Notes: generated by a model not told the origin, from the letters alone. A stretch of DNA of 64,000 nucleotides from Zhongshania aquimaris (GCF_019312595.1 NZ_JAHWDQ010000003.1:124001-188000), one strand, 5' to 3'; positions 17,013 to 26,454 are shown, counted from the stretch's first letter. Program-made: numbers and translations.

Positions 17013-17276
17013 TTAAGACACCTCTGATTAATTCGGTAACGCCTCAGGCTAGCAAAAATGACTCAGCCCCGTAGGGCGGGCCTCTTGCGCGCACTGGACT
17101 GCGTTGTGACACCGAAACGTCGGACCGTCATCACGGACAAGCAGCCTTGATCTCGGCAACTACTCCTGCGTTGCGCTACGTCTCTCACTCATGCAGTCGT
17201 TCGCGCCGCGTCGGAGTGCCGCATCACTTACCAGTGCGCGCCAGAGACTCCGGTGTGATAATCAGAGTTGCCTTAA
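17013..17276. mobile_element. MITE-like 264-bp element with 18-bp terminal inverted repeats
   Basis: The left end TTAAGACACCTCTGATTA (17013-17030) and the reverse complement of the right end (17259-17276), TTAAGGCAACTCTGATTA, match at 16 of 18 positions. Inside, GCGCGCACTGG (about 17093-17103) and CCAGTGCGCGC (about 17232-17242) form a perfect 11-base subterminal inverted repeat. No open frame of note lies inside, so it would need a transposase in trans. A lone third copy of the end sequence occurs at 20872-20889. The element fills most of the spacer between the lipoprotein and antiporter genes. No obvious target duplication is seen. Confidence 0.5.
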
Positions 17277-17335
17277 ATGCATTAAGCATGACATCTTGTA
17301 ATACGTTGATATTAAAACCATAACGAGTCCAATTA

Positions 17336-19156
17336 ATGACACACGCTTTAGTCAGTATTTTAGTCGCCGGTATTTTCTGCCAATGGTTGGCGTGGCGCTT
17401 TCGCCTACCCGCAATCGTGTTACTCGCAGCTTGCGGACTACTACTCGGTCCTATTACCGGCTGGATTCAGCCCGCCGAAGACTTCGGGGATGGCCTCACG
17501 GCAGTTACTTCCCTGTTTGTTGCGATCATACTGTTTGAGGGTGGGCTCAACCTACAGTTCCATGAACTGCGGGAAACCGCACAAGTCACCCGCCGGCTCA
17601 CATCCATCGGGGTATTACTGGCATGGGGGATTGGCACTGCCGCCGCTCATTTCATTGGCGGCTTGGGCTGGGGAGTTTCTGCGTTAATCGGCGCTATCCT
17701 GGTTGTCACCGGCCCCACGGTAATAATGCCCCTGCTCAAACATGCCAAACTAAACCGGCGCACTGCATCCTATTTAAAATGGGAAGGCATTATCAACGAC
17801 CCTATCGGCGTCTTACTTGCGGTGCTGGTCTATCAATATCTACTCTATTCTGGCGAAGGCCCTGCCATTCAGTCTATTTTTGCCAGCTTAGGCTTGGCAC
17901 TAGCCACATCGGCGATATTAGGCGGCGGTATCGCCTATGGCTTGGGCTACTGCTTTCGCAAAGGCTGGATTCCTGAATACCTGAAAGCTCCATCCATTAT
18001 CGCCTGCGTACTCGCAGTCTATGCCCTGTCGGACCTCGTGCAACATGAATCGGGTTTGTTGGCGACCACGCTCATGGGAATTGTTATGGGAAATATGGGG
18101 CTTCGCAGTTTAGACGAAATGCGACGCTTTAAAGAATACATCACCCTCATATTAGTCTCCTTCCTGTTTGTTGTGCTCACCGCATCGCTCACCAAAGCCT
18201 CTATACAGTCGATCCACTGGGAGCTAGTGGCAATGGTGCTGAGTTTTGTCTTTATTGTGAGACCACTGGCGGTATTTTTAGCAACCATCCGCACCGACTG
18301 CAGCTGGCAAGATCGAGTGCTGATCGCGTGGATCGCACCGCGCGGGGTAGTTGCCGCCGCCTCAGCTGGCGCCTTTGCACCGGCATTGATAGACGCCGGC
18401 TTCGAAGACGCCCAATACCTCGTGCCGGCAGTATTCATGCTGATATTCGCCACCATTCTCGCCCATGGCTTTTCACTTGGGCCGTTAACTAAACTACTGA
18501 AGTTAGGATCGCCAAGTAAGGGGCGAATCTTAATCGTCGGCGCCTCACCGTGGACAATTGAACTTGCAAGTGCCCTGAAAAAAATCAATCAGGAAGTGGT
18601 TATCGCAGATACTGAATGGGGGCGTCTACAAACGGCGCGCCAACAGGGTGTAGATACTTGGTTTGGGGAGGTGTTGTCTGATATGGCCGACGAAGCAATG
18701 GTGCTAGACAATATCTACACCGTGTTAGCGGCTACCGGAAACAATCACTATAACTCGATGGTCTGCAATCACTTTGCTCCCCACATTGGGCGCCACCGTG
18801 TATTTCAGCCTTACGATAGCGGTTACGAGCGCAATAAAAGAGTAGTGTCAGAGACCCGCCGAGGCATAACCGCGTTTTCAGGGAATACCACCTTTGCTGA
18901 GTTGTGGACCCGAATGATACGGGGCTGGACTATCCGCAAAACCGTTATAACCGAGACCTATAGCGAGAAAGATTTTCTCGCAAAGCTGCCTGAAGACGCC
19001 GTCCGTCTTGCCATAATCCCTGAAAACGGCAAACTGGAATGGCATAATCAAAAGACTCGCAAGCTGCAATCTGGCGATACCGTTATCAGCTTCGTGCCAC
19101 CGGAAGTACGCGAATCTGAGGTTGAACTGGAGCCAACGCCCACCTTACCGGGATAA
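17336..19156 (+). CDS. CPA1-type cation:proton antiporter with C-terminal TrkA-N domain
   Basis: A 606-residue inner-membrane protein. About twelve hydrophobic segments fill residues 1-385, starting WLAWRFRLPAIVLLAACGLLLGPITG. The transport motif VVTGPTVIMPLLKHA and INDPIGVLLAVLVYQYLL contain the expected ND pair of CPA1 exchangers. A Rossmann-like TrkA-N domain follows (GRILIVGASPWTIELASALKK to about residue 510), and a short TrkA-C-like tail (AKLPEDAVRLAIIPENGKLEW). It should exchange Na+ or K+ for protons, with nucleotide or pH sensing by the soluble domain. Upstream is the MITE-like element; the dehalogenase gene follows 21 bp after the stop. Confidence 0.9.
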   Translation: MTHALVSILVAGIFCQWLAWRFRLPAIVLLAACGLLLGPITGWIQPAEDFGDGLTAVTSLFVAIILFEGGLNLQFHELRETAQVTRRLTSIGVLLAWGIGTAAAHFIGGLGWGVSALIGAILVVTGPTVIMPLLKHAKLNRRTASYLKWEGIINDPIGVLLAVLVYQYLLYSGEGPAIQSIFASLGLALATSAILGGGIAYGLGYCFRKGWIPEYLKAPSIIACVLAVYALSDLVQHESGLLATTLMGIVMGNMGLRSLDEMRRFKEYITLILVSFLFVVLTASLTKASIQSIHWELVAMVLSFVFIVRPLAVFLATIRTDCSWQDRVLIAWIAPRGVVAAASAGAFAPALIDAGFEDAQYLVPAVFMLIFATILAHGFSLGPLTKLLKLGSPSKGRILIVGASPWTIELASALKKINQEVVIADTEWGRLQTARQQGVDTWFGEVLSDMADEAMVLDNIYTVLAATGNNHYNSMVCNHFAPHIGRHRVFQPYDSGYERNKRVVSETRRGITAFSGNTTFAELWTRMIRGWTIRKTVITETYSEKDFLAKLPEDAVRLAIIPENGKLEWHNQKTRKLQSGDTVISFVPPEVRESEVELEPTPTLPG

Positions 19157-19177
19157 TAATTAGACGAGGCAAACGAC

Positions 19178-20092
19178 ATGACACCACTCCGCACTCCAGA
19201 CGATTGTTTCGACAATCTGCAGGATTACCCCTACTCGCCTCACTACATACAGCTGGACGATACCGAAGGGGGTGAGCTTCGAATGCATTATATCGACGAG
19301 GGGCCAAAGACGGCTCCCGTGATATTGTTAATGCACGGCGAACCAACTTGGAGCTATCTTTACCGGCATATGATTTCACCGCTGGCCGCTGCCGGCTTTC
19401 GCGTCATCGTGCCCGATTTAATTGGATTTGGTCGCTCCGACAAGCCCAGCGAGCGTCGCGATTACACGTATCAACGCCATGTAGATTGGGTGCGATCACT
19501 ATTAGAACAACTCGATTTACAAAACATCAGTCTTTTTTGTCAGGACTGGGGCGGACTTATTGGCTTGCGGCTACTTGCCGAAGAGAACAATCGCTTTAGC
19601 CGCGCCATCGCTGCCAACACCATGCTACCCACCGGAGATCATCACCCCGGAGAGGCTTTCATTGAGTGGCAAAAATTATCTCAACATATTCCGGTGTTTA
19701 CGGTGGGGAAAATCATTGCGGGCGCCTGCGCTAAGCCGGTCTCAGCCGAAACTATAAAAGCCTACGACGCCCCCTTCCCTGATGAAAGTTTCAAGGCTGG
19801 CGCACGGCAGTTTCCAATGCTTGTCCCGGTCACCCAAAACGACCCAGCGGCTGAGGCAAATCGCGCCGCCTGGCAGGTGCTTAGTAAAATGGAGAAACCT
19901 TTCTTAACCGCCTTTAGCGACAAGGACCCAATTACCGCAGCGGGCGAGCCGATTTTTCGCAAGATGATTCCCGGTACACAGGGACAAGACCACGCCACTA
20001 TCATTAATGGCGGGCATTTTTTACAGGAAGATCAAAGTGCGAGATTGGTCGAGGTGATATTAAAATTTATTGCGGATACCAATCAGCTTTAA
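19178..20092 (+). CDS. Haloalkane dehalogenase, HLD-I (DhlA-like) group
   Basis: A 304-residue alpha/beta-hydrolase that should replace halogen by hydroxyl in short haloalkanes. LMHGEPTWSYLYR (E55, HGEPTW as in DhlA) forms the oxyanion region; the nucleophile is D123 in FCQDWGGLIG, with W124 giving halide stabilisation; a cap tryptophan is in FIEWQK (W164); the acid is D248 or D250 in FSDKDP; and the histidine is H280 in GGHFLQED. Length is close to DhlA (310). From memory it is near the Xanthobacter enzyme in all these motifs. It could alternatively be a close epoxide-hydrolase-like relative, but the DWGG and HGEPTW motifs favour dehalogenase. It sits 21 bp after an antiporter gene, with ribosome site GAGG, so an operon is likely. 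Confidence 0.85.
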   Translation: MTPLRTPDDCFDNLQDYPYSPHYIQLDDTEGGELRMHYIDEGPKTAPVILLMHGEPTWSYLYRHMISPLAAAGFRVIVPDLIGFGRSDKPSERRDYTYQRHVDWVRSLLEQLDLQNISLFCQDWGGLIGLRLLAEENNRFSRAIAANTMLPTGDHHPGEAFIEWQKLSQHIPVFTVGKIIAGACAKPVSAETIKAYDAPFPDESFKAGARQFPMLVPVTQNDPAAEANRAAWQVLSKMEKPFLTAFSDKDPITAAGEPIFRKMIPGTQGQDHATIINGGHFLQEDQSARLVEVILKFIADTNQL

Positions 20093-20137
20093 TACGAATT
20101 AAGCTTGTGCGGCAATGACGCCGCACAAGCTCCATAC

Positions 20138-20581
20138 TTACAATGCCATAAAGTCAGGCACATTGAATACCCAACTCTTTTCTTCTTTGCGACTGCTTAT
20201 ACGCCAGCCATCTGATGTGCGGCGATAGGTATCTACATACCAAAGCCCCAGCATAAAGACCTGCTTTTCCGCCCCCAACGGCATCTCCATGGGGTTAAAA
20301 CACATCACTCGACCGCTGGCCGTGTCTCCCTCAACGGAAATTTGCACATTGGCATTTAAGTGTTGAGACGCACTAAACGCAGGCAAGGCTTCTTTTAAAA
20401 ACGCCAACGTCGACGCCCTATCGCCAACAGAACCACCAAAGGCGCTGTAGTCGATATGCGCATCGGCAGTGAAAATATCATTTAATTCATCCACCGCTTT
20501 GCGATCAATAATGTCCGCATACTGATACAGCATATCTTGAATTTCAAAGCGATCAGACATTTCCTGCAGGCTTAAGGCCAT
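20138..20581 (-). CDS. NTF2-like / SnoaL-like protein
   Basis: A 147-residue protein of the SnoaL-like/ring-hydroxylating dioxygenase beta-like fold: FEIQDMLYQYADIIDRKAVDELNDIFTADAH, then beta-rich segments ending in YRRTSDGWRISSRKEEKSWVF. The D-x-x-F-T-x-D-A-x-x-D-Y pattern near residue 35-46 is typical. No partner alpha subunit is nearby. It is convergent with the dehalogenase gene and probably monocistronic. Catalytic role is unknown. Confidence 0.8.
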   Translation of the reverse strand: MALSLQEMSDRFEIQDMLYQYADIIDRKAVDELNDIFTADAHIDYSAFGGSVGDRASTLAFLKEALPAFSASQHLNANVQISVEGDTASGRVMCFNPMEMPLGAEKQVFMLGLWYVDTYRRTSDGWRISSRKEEKSWVFNVPDFMAL

Positions 20582-20886
20582 TGTACTTCTCCATTATTAT
20601 TTTATTTAGTATGAGACGTTGCACGATTGTTATGTTGCCTATGCCGGCGTCGTTTAAAGGCGCCTACTGTTGGCAAAACGCACCCAAAGCACTCGCTCCG
20701 CTCGCGGCGCAGGCGCTACTCAATCGTCATTTATAGCTATAAGCGCGAAGGTCAGTCCCGCCCTATTCTGTGCGCTGTTTCTTTGCCAGAAAACAAAATT
20801 CAGGCTCGTGCAAAAGTCTCAGTATGCTGGTTTCGCGCGCCGTCGTTTAAACGGCCGACGCGCAGAAAGACTTAAGGCACCTCTGA
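20582..20886. other. Non-coding spacer with palindrome and a solitary MITE-end sequence
   Basis: I see no supportable gene here. An imperfect palindrome spans about 20836-20863 with the perfect core CGTTTAAACG (20844-20853). The sequence TTAAGGCACCTCTGATTA (20872-20889) matches the left end of the 264-bp element at 17013 at 17 of 18 positions. It runs over the stop codon of the amidohydrolase-like gene (20887-20889). A mate for this end is not visible nearby. Confidence 0.5.
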
Positions 20887-21756
20887 TTAATCTAATTTAA
20901 ACACTTTTCGTGCATTTTCCCGCAAAAACTTAGGCCACACTTCGTCTTTAAAAGGCACATTTGGCATGTCTTTAAAAATACGATCTAGCGACAGCCCCAT
21001 CGGGAAGTAACCGGCGTACATGACTTTATCCGCACCACGGCTATTCGCAAATTTAATAATTTCTTCTGGATAGTGTTTAGGCGCAAAAGCACTGGTCATA
21101 TAATACAAGTTGGGATACTTGAGCATTAACTTCCACGCCAACTTTTCCCAAGGCTCGGCGCCATGGCGCATAACAACTTTTAGCTCGGGGAAGAACCAGC
21201 AAACCTCATCAAGCAACTCGACTTTTTGTGGTGCCATTGGTAAACGCGGACCAGGAACACCAACGCAGGGGCAAAACGGGATATCCAACTCAACACATTT
21301 TGCGTAAATGGGATACCATTTCTTATCGTTATACGGCACCTGTGGACACAGACCAGAGGCAAAACCCGTAATTGCCTTTATGCCGTAATCCTTGTGCAGA
21401 CGCACCATCTTACGGACTTCTTCCATGCCATTATTAGGATTGACTTCTAAGCTAGCAAAAAAGCGATCTGGATGACGTGCAAGTGCCTCTTTAGCAATCT
21501 CGTTGTGGTCGTCGATGCCCAGCATAGCGCGTTCGATATTGTGCTTATCCATTTGTTCAATGGTGTAAGCGATATAATCTTCTTTTTTACCGCTGTCAGG
21601 AATATCTTTGAACATATACTGCGCCGGCATTTTGAACATATTGCGGCTTTCTTCGTCCATCAGCAGTGGCTTCATAAATTCATACCACTGGCTATTGTCT
21701 TCGCCCGGCACGCTAAGCATCAAATCAATAACCTTAATATCATTTGGCATTGCCAT
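20887..21756 (-). CDS. Amidohydrolase_2-fold protein lacking the metal-binding residues
   Basis: A 289-residue TIM-barrel protein with the order of segments of the amidohydrolase_2 (ACMSD/decarboxylase-like) family: IKVIDLMLSVPG at strand 1, HPDRFFASLEVNP, GIKAITGF, VELDIPFCPCVGVPGPR, FPELKVVMRHGAEPW and ADKVMYAGYFPMG. In active members strand 1 carries D-x-H-x-H, but here it is D11-L-M13-L-S15; the strand-5 histidine is replaced by a cysteine/valine stretch; and the catalytic aspartate of the usual GSDYP motif is missing (AGYFP). Only the strand-6 histidine (H198) remains. It therefore probably binds no metal and either uses a different chemistry or serves a structural role. Ribosome site GGAG supports ATG 21756. 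Confidence 0.8.
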   Translation of the reverse strand: MAMPNDIKVIDLMLSVPGEDNSQWYEFMKPLLMDEESRNMFKMPAQYMFKDIPDSGKKEDYIAYTIEQMDKHNIERAMLGIDDHNEIAKEALARHPDRFFASLEVNPNNGMEEVRKMVRLHKDYGIKAITGFASGLCPQVPYNDKKWYPIYAKCVELDIPFCPCVGVPGPRLPMAPQKVELLDEVCWFFPELKVVMRHGAEPWEKLAWKLMLKYPNLYYMTSAFAPKHYPEEIIKFANSRGADKVMYAGYFPMGLSLDRIFKDMPNVPFKDEVWPKFLRENARKVFKLD

Positions 21757-21901
21757 GCAGTCGGCTCCTTAGGTGTATTGTAAGTATCGATGCGAGATTG
21801 CATCAGCTAGCGGACATTTTTGACGATGAAGGGGGTAATCACAATAACAATTGGCGTCATCCCTATAAGCAAAATCGGTCAGTTGAAATGTGTGAATTTG
21901 C

Positions 21902-22345
21902 TTATTTCAACGCCGCACGCAAGCGCTCAGCCATATCAGCCAGATCGCTCTGTGCGGCCGGCTTTCTGCCGTGAATTTGCATTGCTTTGCCATGAAAGCA
22001 GGGAATGAGATGAGTGTGGTAGTGAAATACAGTTTGCCCAGCAGCGCGACCGTTTAGCTGATGAACGCCTAAGCCGTCCGCACCGCTCACCCGCTTTACC
22101 ACCGGCGCTAGCCGCCGCGACTGAATGGCCAATGCAGTAACTTCTTTTTCGTTAAGAGTGAATATATTGTCGTGATGCTTAATGGGAATAACGAGGGTGT
22201 GCCCCGCGGAGACCGGCGCAATATCCAAAAAACACATCACCTCGTCATCGCGATAAATAATATGCCCAGGCGCTTTACCCGAAATAATTTTACAAAAGAT
22301 GCAGTTTTCCGCTGCCGTCTCGTCGCCAAATAAACCGCCCTGCAC
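21902..22345 (-). CDS. HIT family protein, GTG start
   Basis: A 147-residue histidine-triad nucleotide-binding protein. The N-terminus CIFCKIISG and VMCFLDIAPVSAGHTLVIP, then LGVHQLNGRAAGQTVFHYHTHLIP with the triad HYHTHL, define a Hint-type HIT hydrolase acting on nucleotide phosphoramidates or similar. I choose GTG 22345: GGAGG lies seven bases upstream, and the preceding MBL gene ends two bases before it. A longer open frame into the MBL gene is not credible because nothing in it resembles the family. The two genes are surely co-transcribed. The tail (GRKPAAQSDLADMAERLRAAL) is longer than in minimal HIT proteins. Confidence 0.9.
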   Translation of the reverse strand: MQGGLFGDETAAENCIFCKIISGKAPGHIIYRDDEVMCFLDIAPVSAGHTLVIPIKHHDNIFTLNEKEVTALAIQSRRLAPVVKRVSGADGLGVHQLNGRAAGQTVFHYHTHLIPCFHGKAMQIHGRKPAAQSDLADMAERLRAALK

Positions 22346-22347
22346 GC

Positions 22348-23448
22348 TTACACCTCCATCGGCCCTGCATCCAACTCGTGAACACCCTGATAAGGGCTGT
22401 GCTCCGCATCGATAGTTTGATACTGGTATACACCACTCGCATCTAGTTTTCGCGTCATTCGGCCCTCTGCACATAGATAATGCAAATGCGCTATCGCTTC
22501 GCCAAGCGCCAAACCCAACTGCGACATTTCTATTTTTCGAGCGAATAACACGCTAAATAAATCGATTGCTATTTTAGGCTCAACACAGGCCTTTTCGATA
22601 GCCGCCAAGTGCCCCTCATGATGGTCGATAAGGTAATCCAGGCGCGCGTGAACACCATAGAATGGTGCATTGTGTGCTGGCATGACCAAGGTATCGGCGT
22701 CCAGATCTCGTCGAAAACGACGCAAGGCGTCAAACCAGTCCTGCAACGGATTCGCTTCTGGCTCAGACGCCATCACGCTGACATTAGAAGTAATGCGGGG
22801 AATAATCTGGTCACCAGACAACATCAATTTGTCCGCTGCGCAGTATAGCGACACGTGCTCTGGCGAGTGACCGGCGCCGGTCATTATCCGCCAATCCCGG
22901 CCTCCTATTTGTAAAACTTGACCATCTTGCAAACAATTAAACGCGGTAGGCAAGGGTTCTACTACAGAACCAAAACCGCGCATTTTTGCGCCATCGCTTT
23001 CTAAATAATCATTACCTACACCGGCACGACGGTAATATTGCTCCGCAGTCCAGCTCATGTCGCCGGGAGGCAGCGTGGTAAATGCCCGAGCGCAATAAAA
23101 TTCGCGGAAGCTCATATACAACGGTACCCGGAGGCTGCCACACAGCCACCCAGCCTGACCTACGTGATCCGGGTGCATGTGAGTACAAATAACGCCCAGC
23201 ACGGGTTTAGATGCCATTTGATTTGCCAGCAGTAGCTGCCAGCGCTCGCGTGTATCACCGAGGTTTATCCCGGTGTCGACAATCCACCAGCCCTTATCGT
23301 CTTCCAATACATAAAGGTTTATATGGTCCAAGGCCATTGGCAGTGACATCTGCAACCAATAAACACCGCGAGCCACCTCGAGCCACTCTCCTTTCTGTGG
23401 TAGGTCGGCAAAAGGATAACGTATCTCAGAATCAGTGCTGCTACTCAT
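22348..23448 (-). CDS. MBL-fold metallo-hydrolase
   Basis: A 366-residue hydrolase with the MBL signature CTHMHPDHVGQ (HxHxDH) around residue 110, GAGHSPEHV (the next metal histidine), SGDQIIP, and MPAHNAPFYG near residue 260, then a helical C-terminal domain containing a winged-helix-like stretch (SQLGLALGEAIAHLHYLCAEGR). This two-domain architecture matches the larger LACTB2-like/thioesterase-type MBL group. The substrate is not evident. It is upstream of the HIT gene with a two-base gap, so the pair is translationally linked. Confidence 0.87.
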   Translation of the reverse strand: MSSSTDSEIRYPFADLPQKGEWLEVARGVYWLQMSLPMALDHINLYVLEDDKGWWIVDTGINLGDTRERWQLLLANQMASKPVLGVICTHMHPDHVGQAGWLCGSLRVPLYMSFREFYCARAFTTLPPGDMSWTAEQYYRRAGVGNDYLESDGAKMRGFGSVVEPLPTAFNCLQDGQVLQIGGRDWRIMTGAGHSPEHVSLYCAADKLMLSGDQIIPRITSNVSVMASEPEANPLQDWFDALRRFRRDLDADTLVMPAHNAPFYGVHARLDYLIDHHEGHLAAIEKACVEPKIAIDLFSVLFARKIEMSQLGLALGEAIAHLHYLCAEGRMTRKLDASGVYQYQTIDAEHSPYQGVHELDAGPMEV

Positions 23449-23554
23449 AAAAGACCAACTTATTTATTACAGATACAACGATAACTTATGCCCACATGGG
23501 CATAAGTCTCTCGATCGACGCATACTCAGTTTAAGGGCACGCTAGAGCTTGGTG

Positions 23555-25720
23555 TCAACTTAACTTTAATGGCAATTGCCGCAAACGCTGTCCGGTTGCA
23601 GCAAATACCGCATTTGCCAATGCCGGTGCTAAGGGTGGCACACCTGGCTCGCCGACGCCCGTCGGTGATTCAGCGCTGGGCATAATATGGACTTCAATTT
23701 CCGGTGTTTCATTCATCCGCAGCATTTCGTAGTTGTGGAAATTACTTTGCTGAACCGCACCATCCACAACCGTAATATCCCCCTTCAGTGCTGCGGTAAG
23801 CGCAAAGACAATCCCTCCCTCCATCTGCGCCGACACAATATCAGGATTAACCGCGATACCACACTCGACCACACAGACGACCTTGTGGACCTTGATTTTC
23901 TTCCCTTCTATCGATACCGATACAACCTGGGCTACCATGGTATGGAATGACTCATGCACCGCAATGCCCTGGAACTGCCCCGCTTCAGGCTTACCCCAGT
24001 CTGCCCTTGCTGCCGCTTCCTCTATGACTTTTCTGCGCCGTGAATCTGCGGGCAAATGGTTTAAGCGGAATTGCAATGGGTCTTGCCCGGTTCTCGCAGC
24101 GAGCTCATCGATAAAGCTCTCCATGAAAAAAGCATTTTGCGAATGACCCACTGAACGCCAATAGCCTATGGGGATGCTCGTCTCTTGCATAATATAATCA
24201 GTCCGCATATACGGAAACTGATAGTCGTTTTCTACCAAACCTTCTGTCGCCGCCGGATCGGAACTGGCTGCCAAGCCTGCTAATTTATTGTGGAGACCAT
24301 CGGGAATCCACTGCGGCATAAGCGTATTACTAACTGCCCCTACAAACTGCCCCATGATACTGGGGGCGGCAACCTTAGCCTGAAGACTAGTCACCACATT
24401 ATTATCGATGGTCGCCGACATTTTGACTGAGGAGTTTGGCCGATAAAAATCACCGCGCATATCGTCTTCACGGCTCCAAACGACCTTAATGGGGAAGCCA
24501 CTAAGTTGCGCCACCCGAGCGGCTTCGACCAAGTAATCGGATAAAATCCGCCGTCCAAAACCGCCACCCAGCATCTGGTTGTGAATGCGAATTTGCTCAC
24601 GGCGGTATCCAGTTGCATCTGCAATCGCTGACAAGGCGATGTCGGGCGATTGATTTCCTGTCCAAATTTCGATGGATTCCGGGCTCACCACTGCTAAGGC
24701 ATTCATTGGCTCCATTGTCGCGTGGGCAAGATACGGCACGTTATAGAGTGCAGTGACTTCGTCACCACTGGCAGCGCTTTGCTCGCCCTTCTCTTCAACA
24801 TTTTTTCCTGATTCAGTTTCTAATAAGGTATGTCGCTCATTACGCAATGTATCGCTGCTTACCCCACTTAACGGGCCTTTTTCCCACTCAATCGTGACAG
24901 CAGAGGCAGCCTGCCGAGCCTGCCAATAGGTGTCAGCAACAACAGCTACTGCACCATCTACATCTAGCACAGTCCTAACGCCTGATTTCGCCAAGGCGGC
25001 AATTGCATCGAAACTTTTAGCCCTGCCACCAAAATCAGGTGATCTTATCAAAACAGCCGTTAAGGCTTCAGGATACTGAACGTCTATGCCAAATTGCGAG
25101 CTACCGGTTACCTTAGCTCTGGCATCTAAACGCTGATTGTAATAACCGATATATTTGAAATCCTGGGGCGCTGTTAAGGTCACCGCTTCTGGCGATGGAA
25201 TCGTGCGAGCGGTATCAACTATGTCCGCGAATAGGATGTCACCGCTTGCATGAACGACCTTGCCATCTACGACACTGAGAGACGACTCCGGTAAATTCAG
25301 TTGCTGCGCTGCCGCTGATTTCAATATCGCGGCGAGCGTAGCAGCAGCTTCTCGAATTGAGACAAAACTCAATCGAACTGAGGAGCTTCCGCCGGTTATC
25401 ATCACGTAGAATTCAGGGTCGCGAAAGTCTGGGTGGAACTCTGCGTGCTGCACAATTATTTGCGCAGGATCCATATTGAGTTCTTCGGCGGCCAAGGTCG
25501 TCAATCCAGTAAATACACCCTGACCCATTTCGGATTTATGAAGCTGCAGAATAACATCCCCTTCAGCCGTTACCTGTAGAAAGGCATTGGGCTGCAAGGC
25601 AGTTGAGCTCATATTTGGAAACGGTGGCGACTTGGAGCAGCCAGTTAAGTTGAAACCAATCGCTATTCCGCCACCCAATAAAGCGGTGCTTTTAATAAAA
25701 TTTCGCCGAGACAAACTCAT
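23555..25720 (-). CDS. Xanthine dehydrogenase family molybdopterin-binding subunit (IorB-like)
   Basis: A 721-residue large subunit. The N-terminus [18 protein letters not shown] is a twin-arginine signal (SRRNFIK), followed by a lipobox-like LTGC, so the enzyme is exported folded to the periplasm. The molybdopterin region includes GGGFGRR and the C-terminal [19 protein letters not shown] with the expected catalytic glutamate. The pattern fits isoquinoline 1-oxidoreductase beta/aldehyde oxidase types; actual substrate, an aldehyde or N-heterocycle, is unknown. It overlaps the small Fe-S subunit gene by four bases (ATGA) and uses cofactor from moaCDE. No dedicated FAD subunit is encoded alongside. 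Confidence 0.9.
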   Translation of the reverse strand: MSLSRRNFIKSTALLGGGIAIGFNLTGCSKSPPFPNMSSTALQPNAFLQVTAEGDVILQLHKSEMGQGVFTGLTTLAAEELNMDPAQIIVQHAEFHPDFRDPEFYVMITGGSSSVRLSFVSIREAAATLAAILKSAAAQQLNLPESSLSVVDGKVVHASGDILFADIVDTARTIPSPEAVTLTAPQDFKYIGYYNQRLDARAKVTGSSQFGIDVQYPEALTAVLIRSPDFGGRAKSFDAIAALAKSGVRTVLDVDGAVAVVADTYWQARQAASAVTIEWEKGPLSGVSSDTLRNERHTLLETESGKNVEEKGEQSAASGDEVTALYNVPYLAHATMEPMNALAVVSPESIEIWTGNQSPDIALSAIADATGYRREQIRIHNQMLGGGFGRRILSDYLVEAARVAQLSGFPIKVVWSREDDMRGDFYRPNSSVKMSATIDNNVVTSLQAKVAAPSIMGQFVGAVSNTLMPQWIPDGLHNKLAGLAASSDPAATEGLVENDYQFPYMRTDYIMQETSIPIGYWRSVGHSQNAFFMESFIDELAARTGQDPLQFRLNHLPADSRRRKVIEEAAARADWGKPEAGQFQGIAVHESFHTMVAQVVSVSIEGKKIKVHKVVCVVECGIAVNPDIVSAQMEGGIVFALTAALKGDITVVDGAVQQSNFHNYEMLRMNETPEIEVHIMPSAESPTGVGEPGVPPLAPALANAVFAATGQRLRQLPLKLS

Positions 25721-26226
25721 GATGCTGCCTCCGACTCTTTATCCACTGGCTGGTAATATTGCACGCTCAACTCTGCGGCACGATGAATCGCCTTGCGAAC
25801 ACGGGGATAAGTGCCACAGCGGCAAATATTGCCTGACATTGCGGCATCTATGTCGGCGTCACTGGGGGTTTGATTCGTCTCGAGTAGCGCGACCGCAGAC
25901 ATGATTTGACCAGACTGACAGTAACCGCATTGCGGTACACTCATTTCCAGCCACGCCTGTTGCACTGGATGTAAAACATCGTCAGCTGACGCCAGCCCCT
26001 CTATCGTCGTAATATTTCGGCCATCTACAAATTCGACTGGATAGCTACAGCTGCGGATCGGACTGCCGTCTAAGTGCACAGTACAAGCCCCGCACAAACC
26101 CATTCCGCAACCGAATTTAGTACCGGTCATCGCCAGCTGCTCGCGCAAAACCCATAATAGAGGGGTGCCAGAATCGACGGTCAGTGTTTGCGCCTGACCA
26201 TTCAATGTAAAACTCAACTCAGCCAT
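25717..26226 (-). CDS. 2Fe-2S subunit of a molybdenum hydroxylase (IorA-like)
   Basis: A 169-residue protein with two [2Fe-2S] clusters: the plant-ferredoxin-type [15 protein letters not shown] in the first half and CGYCQSGQ ... [11 protein letters not shown] in the second. It passes electrons from the Mo centre of the partner large subunit to an acceptor such as a cytochrome. ATG 26226 has the ribosome site GGAG five bases upstream and gives the typical N-terminus [11 protein letters not shown]. It lacks a Tat signal, so it is probably exported as a complex with the large subunit (hitch-hiker), as in other Ior-type pairs. First gene of a two-gene operon. Confidence 0.92.
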   Translation of the reverse strand: MAELSFTLNGQAQTLTVDSGTPLLWVLREQLAMTGTKFGCGMGLCGACTVHLDGSPIRSCSYPVEFVDGRNITTIEGLASADDVLHPVQQAWLEMSVPQCGYCQSGQIMSAVALLETNQTPSDADIDAAMSGNICRCGTYPRVRKAIHRAAELSVQYYQPVDKESEAAS

Positions 26227-26373
26227 GTTTACTCCGATAACACTTGCAATGGGCACACTATACCGACACCGAAAACCAATGTCCTGTCAGGTATTACTGT
26301 GGGGAGGTAATTATGACGAAGGAGCGACACTATGCTGATTAAATCTTGTCCATAAAGCCAATGGACAACAATA

Positions 26374-26407
26374 CCAAAAAGCCCTACTTTCTTTTGAAAA
26401 TAGGGCT
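26374..26407 (-). terminator. Rho-independent terminator of the outer-membrane barrel gene
   Basis: On the minus strand AGCCCTA and TAGGGCT form a stem with an A/T-rich loop (26380-26407) followed by TTTTTGG. It starts about 48 bases after the stop codon. Confidence 0.75.
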
Positions 26408-26454
26408 ATCTAGTAAATAAGCGGAATTTAACTCGCAATACGCAAGACGTTTTG

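Noticed and set aside
18019-18588. 189-codon minus-strand frame inside the antiporter gene
   Set aside because: Antisense shadow of a clear membrane transporter.
20627-20900. Two overlapping plus-strand frames in the spacer
   Set aside because: Basic, cysteine/arginine-rich translations of a palindrome-containing spacer, no ribosome sites, and overlapping the convergent gene end.
22348-23448. MBL-fold protein considered as a second beta-lactamase
   Set aside because: HxHxDH motif and C-terminal helical domain fit thioesterase/LACTB2-like hydrolases; no signal peptide, and B1 cysteine ligand missing.
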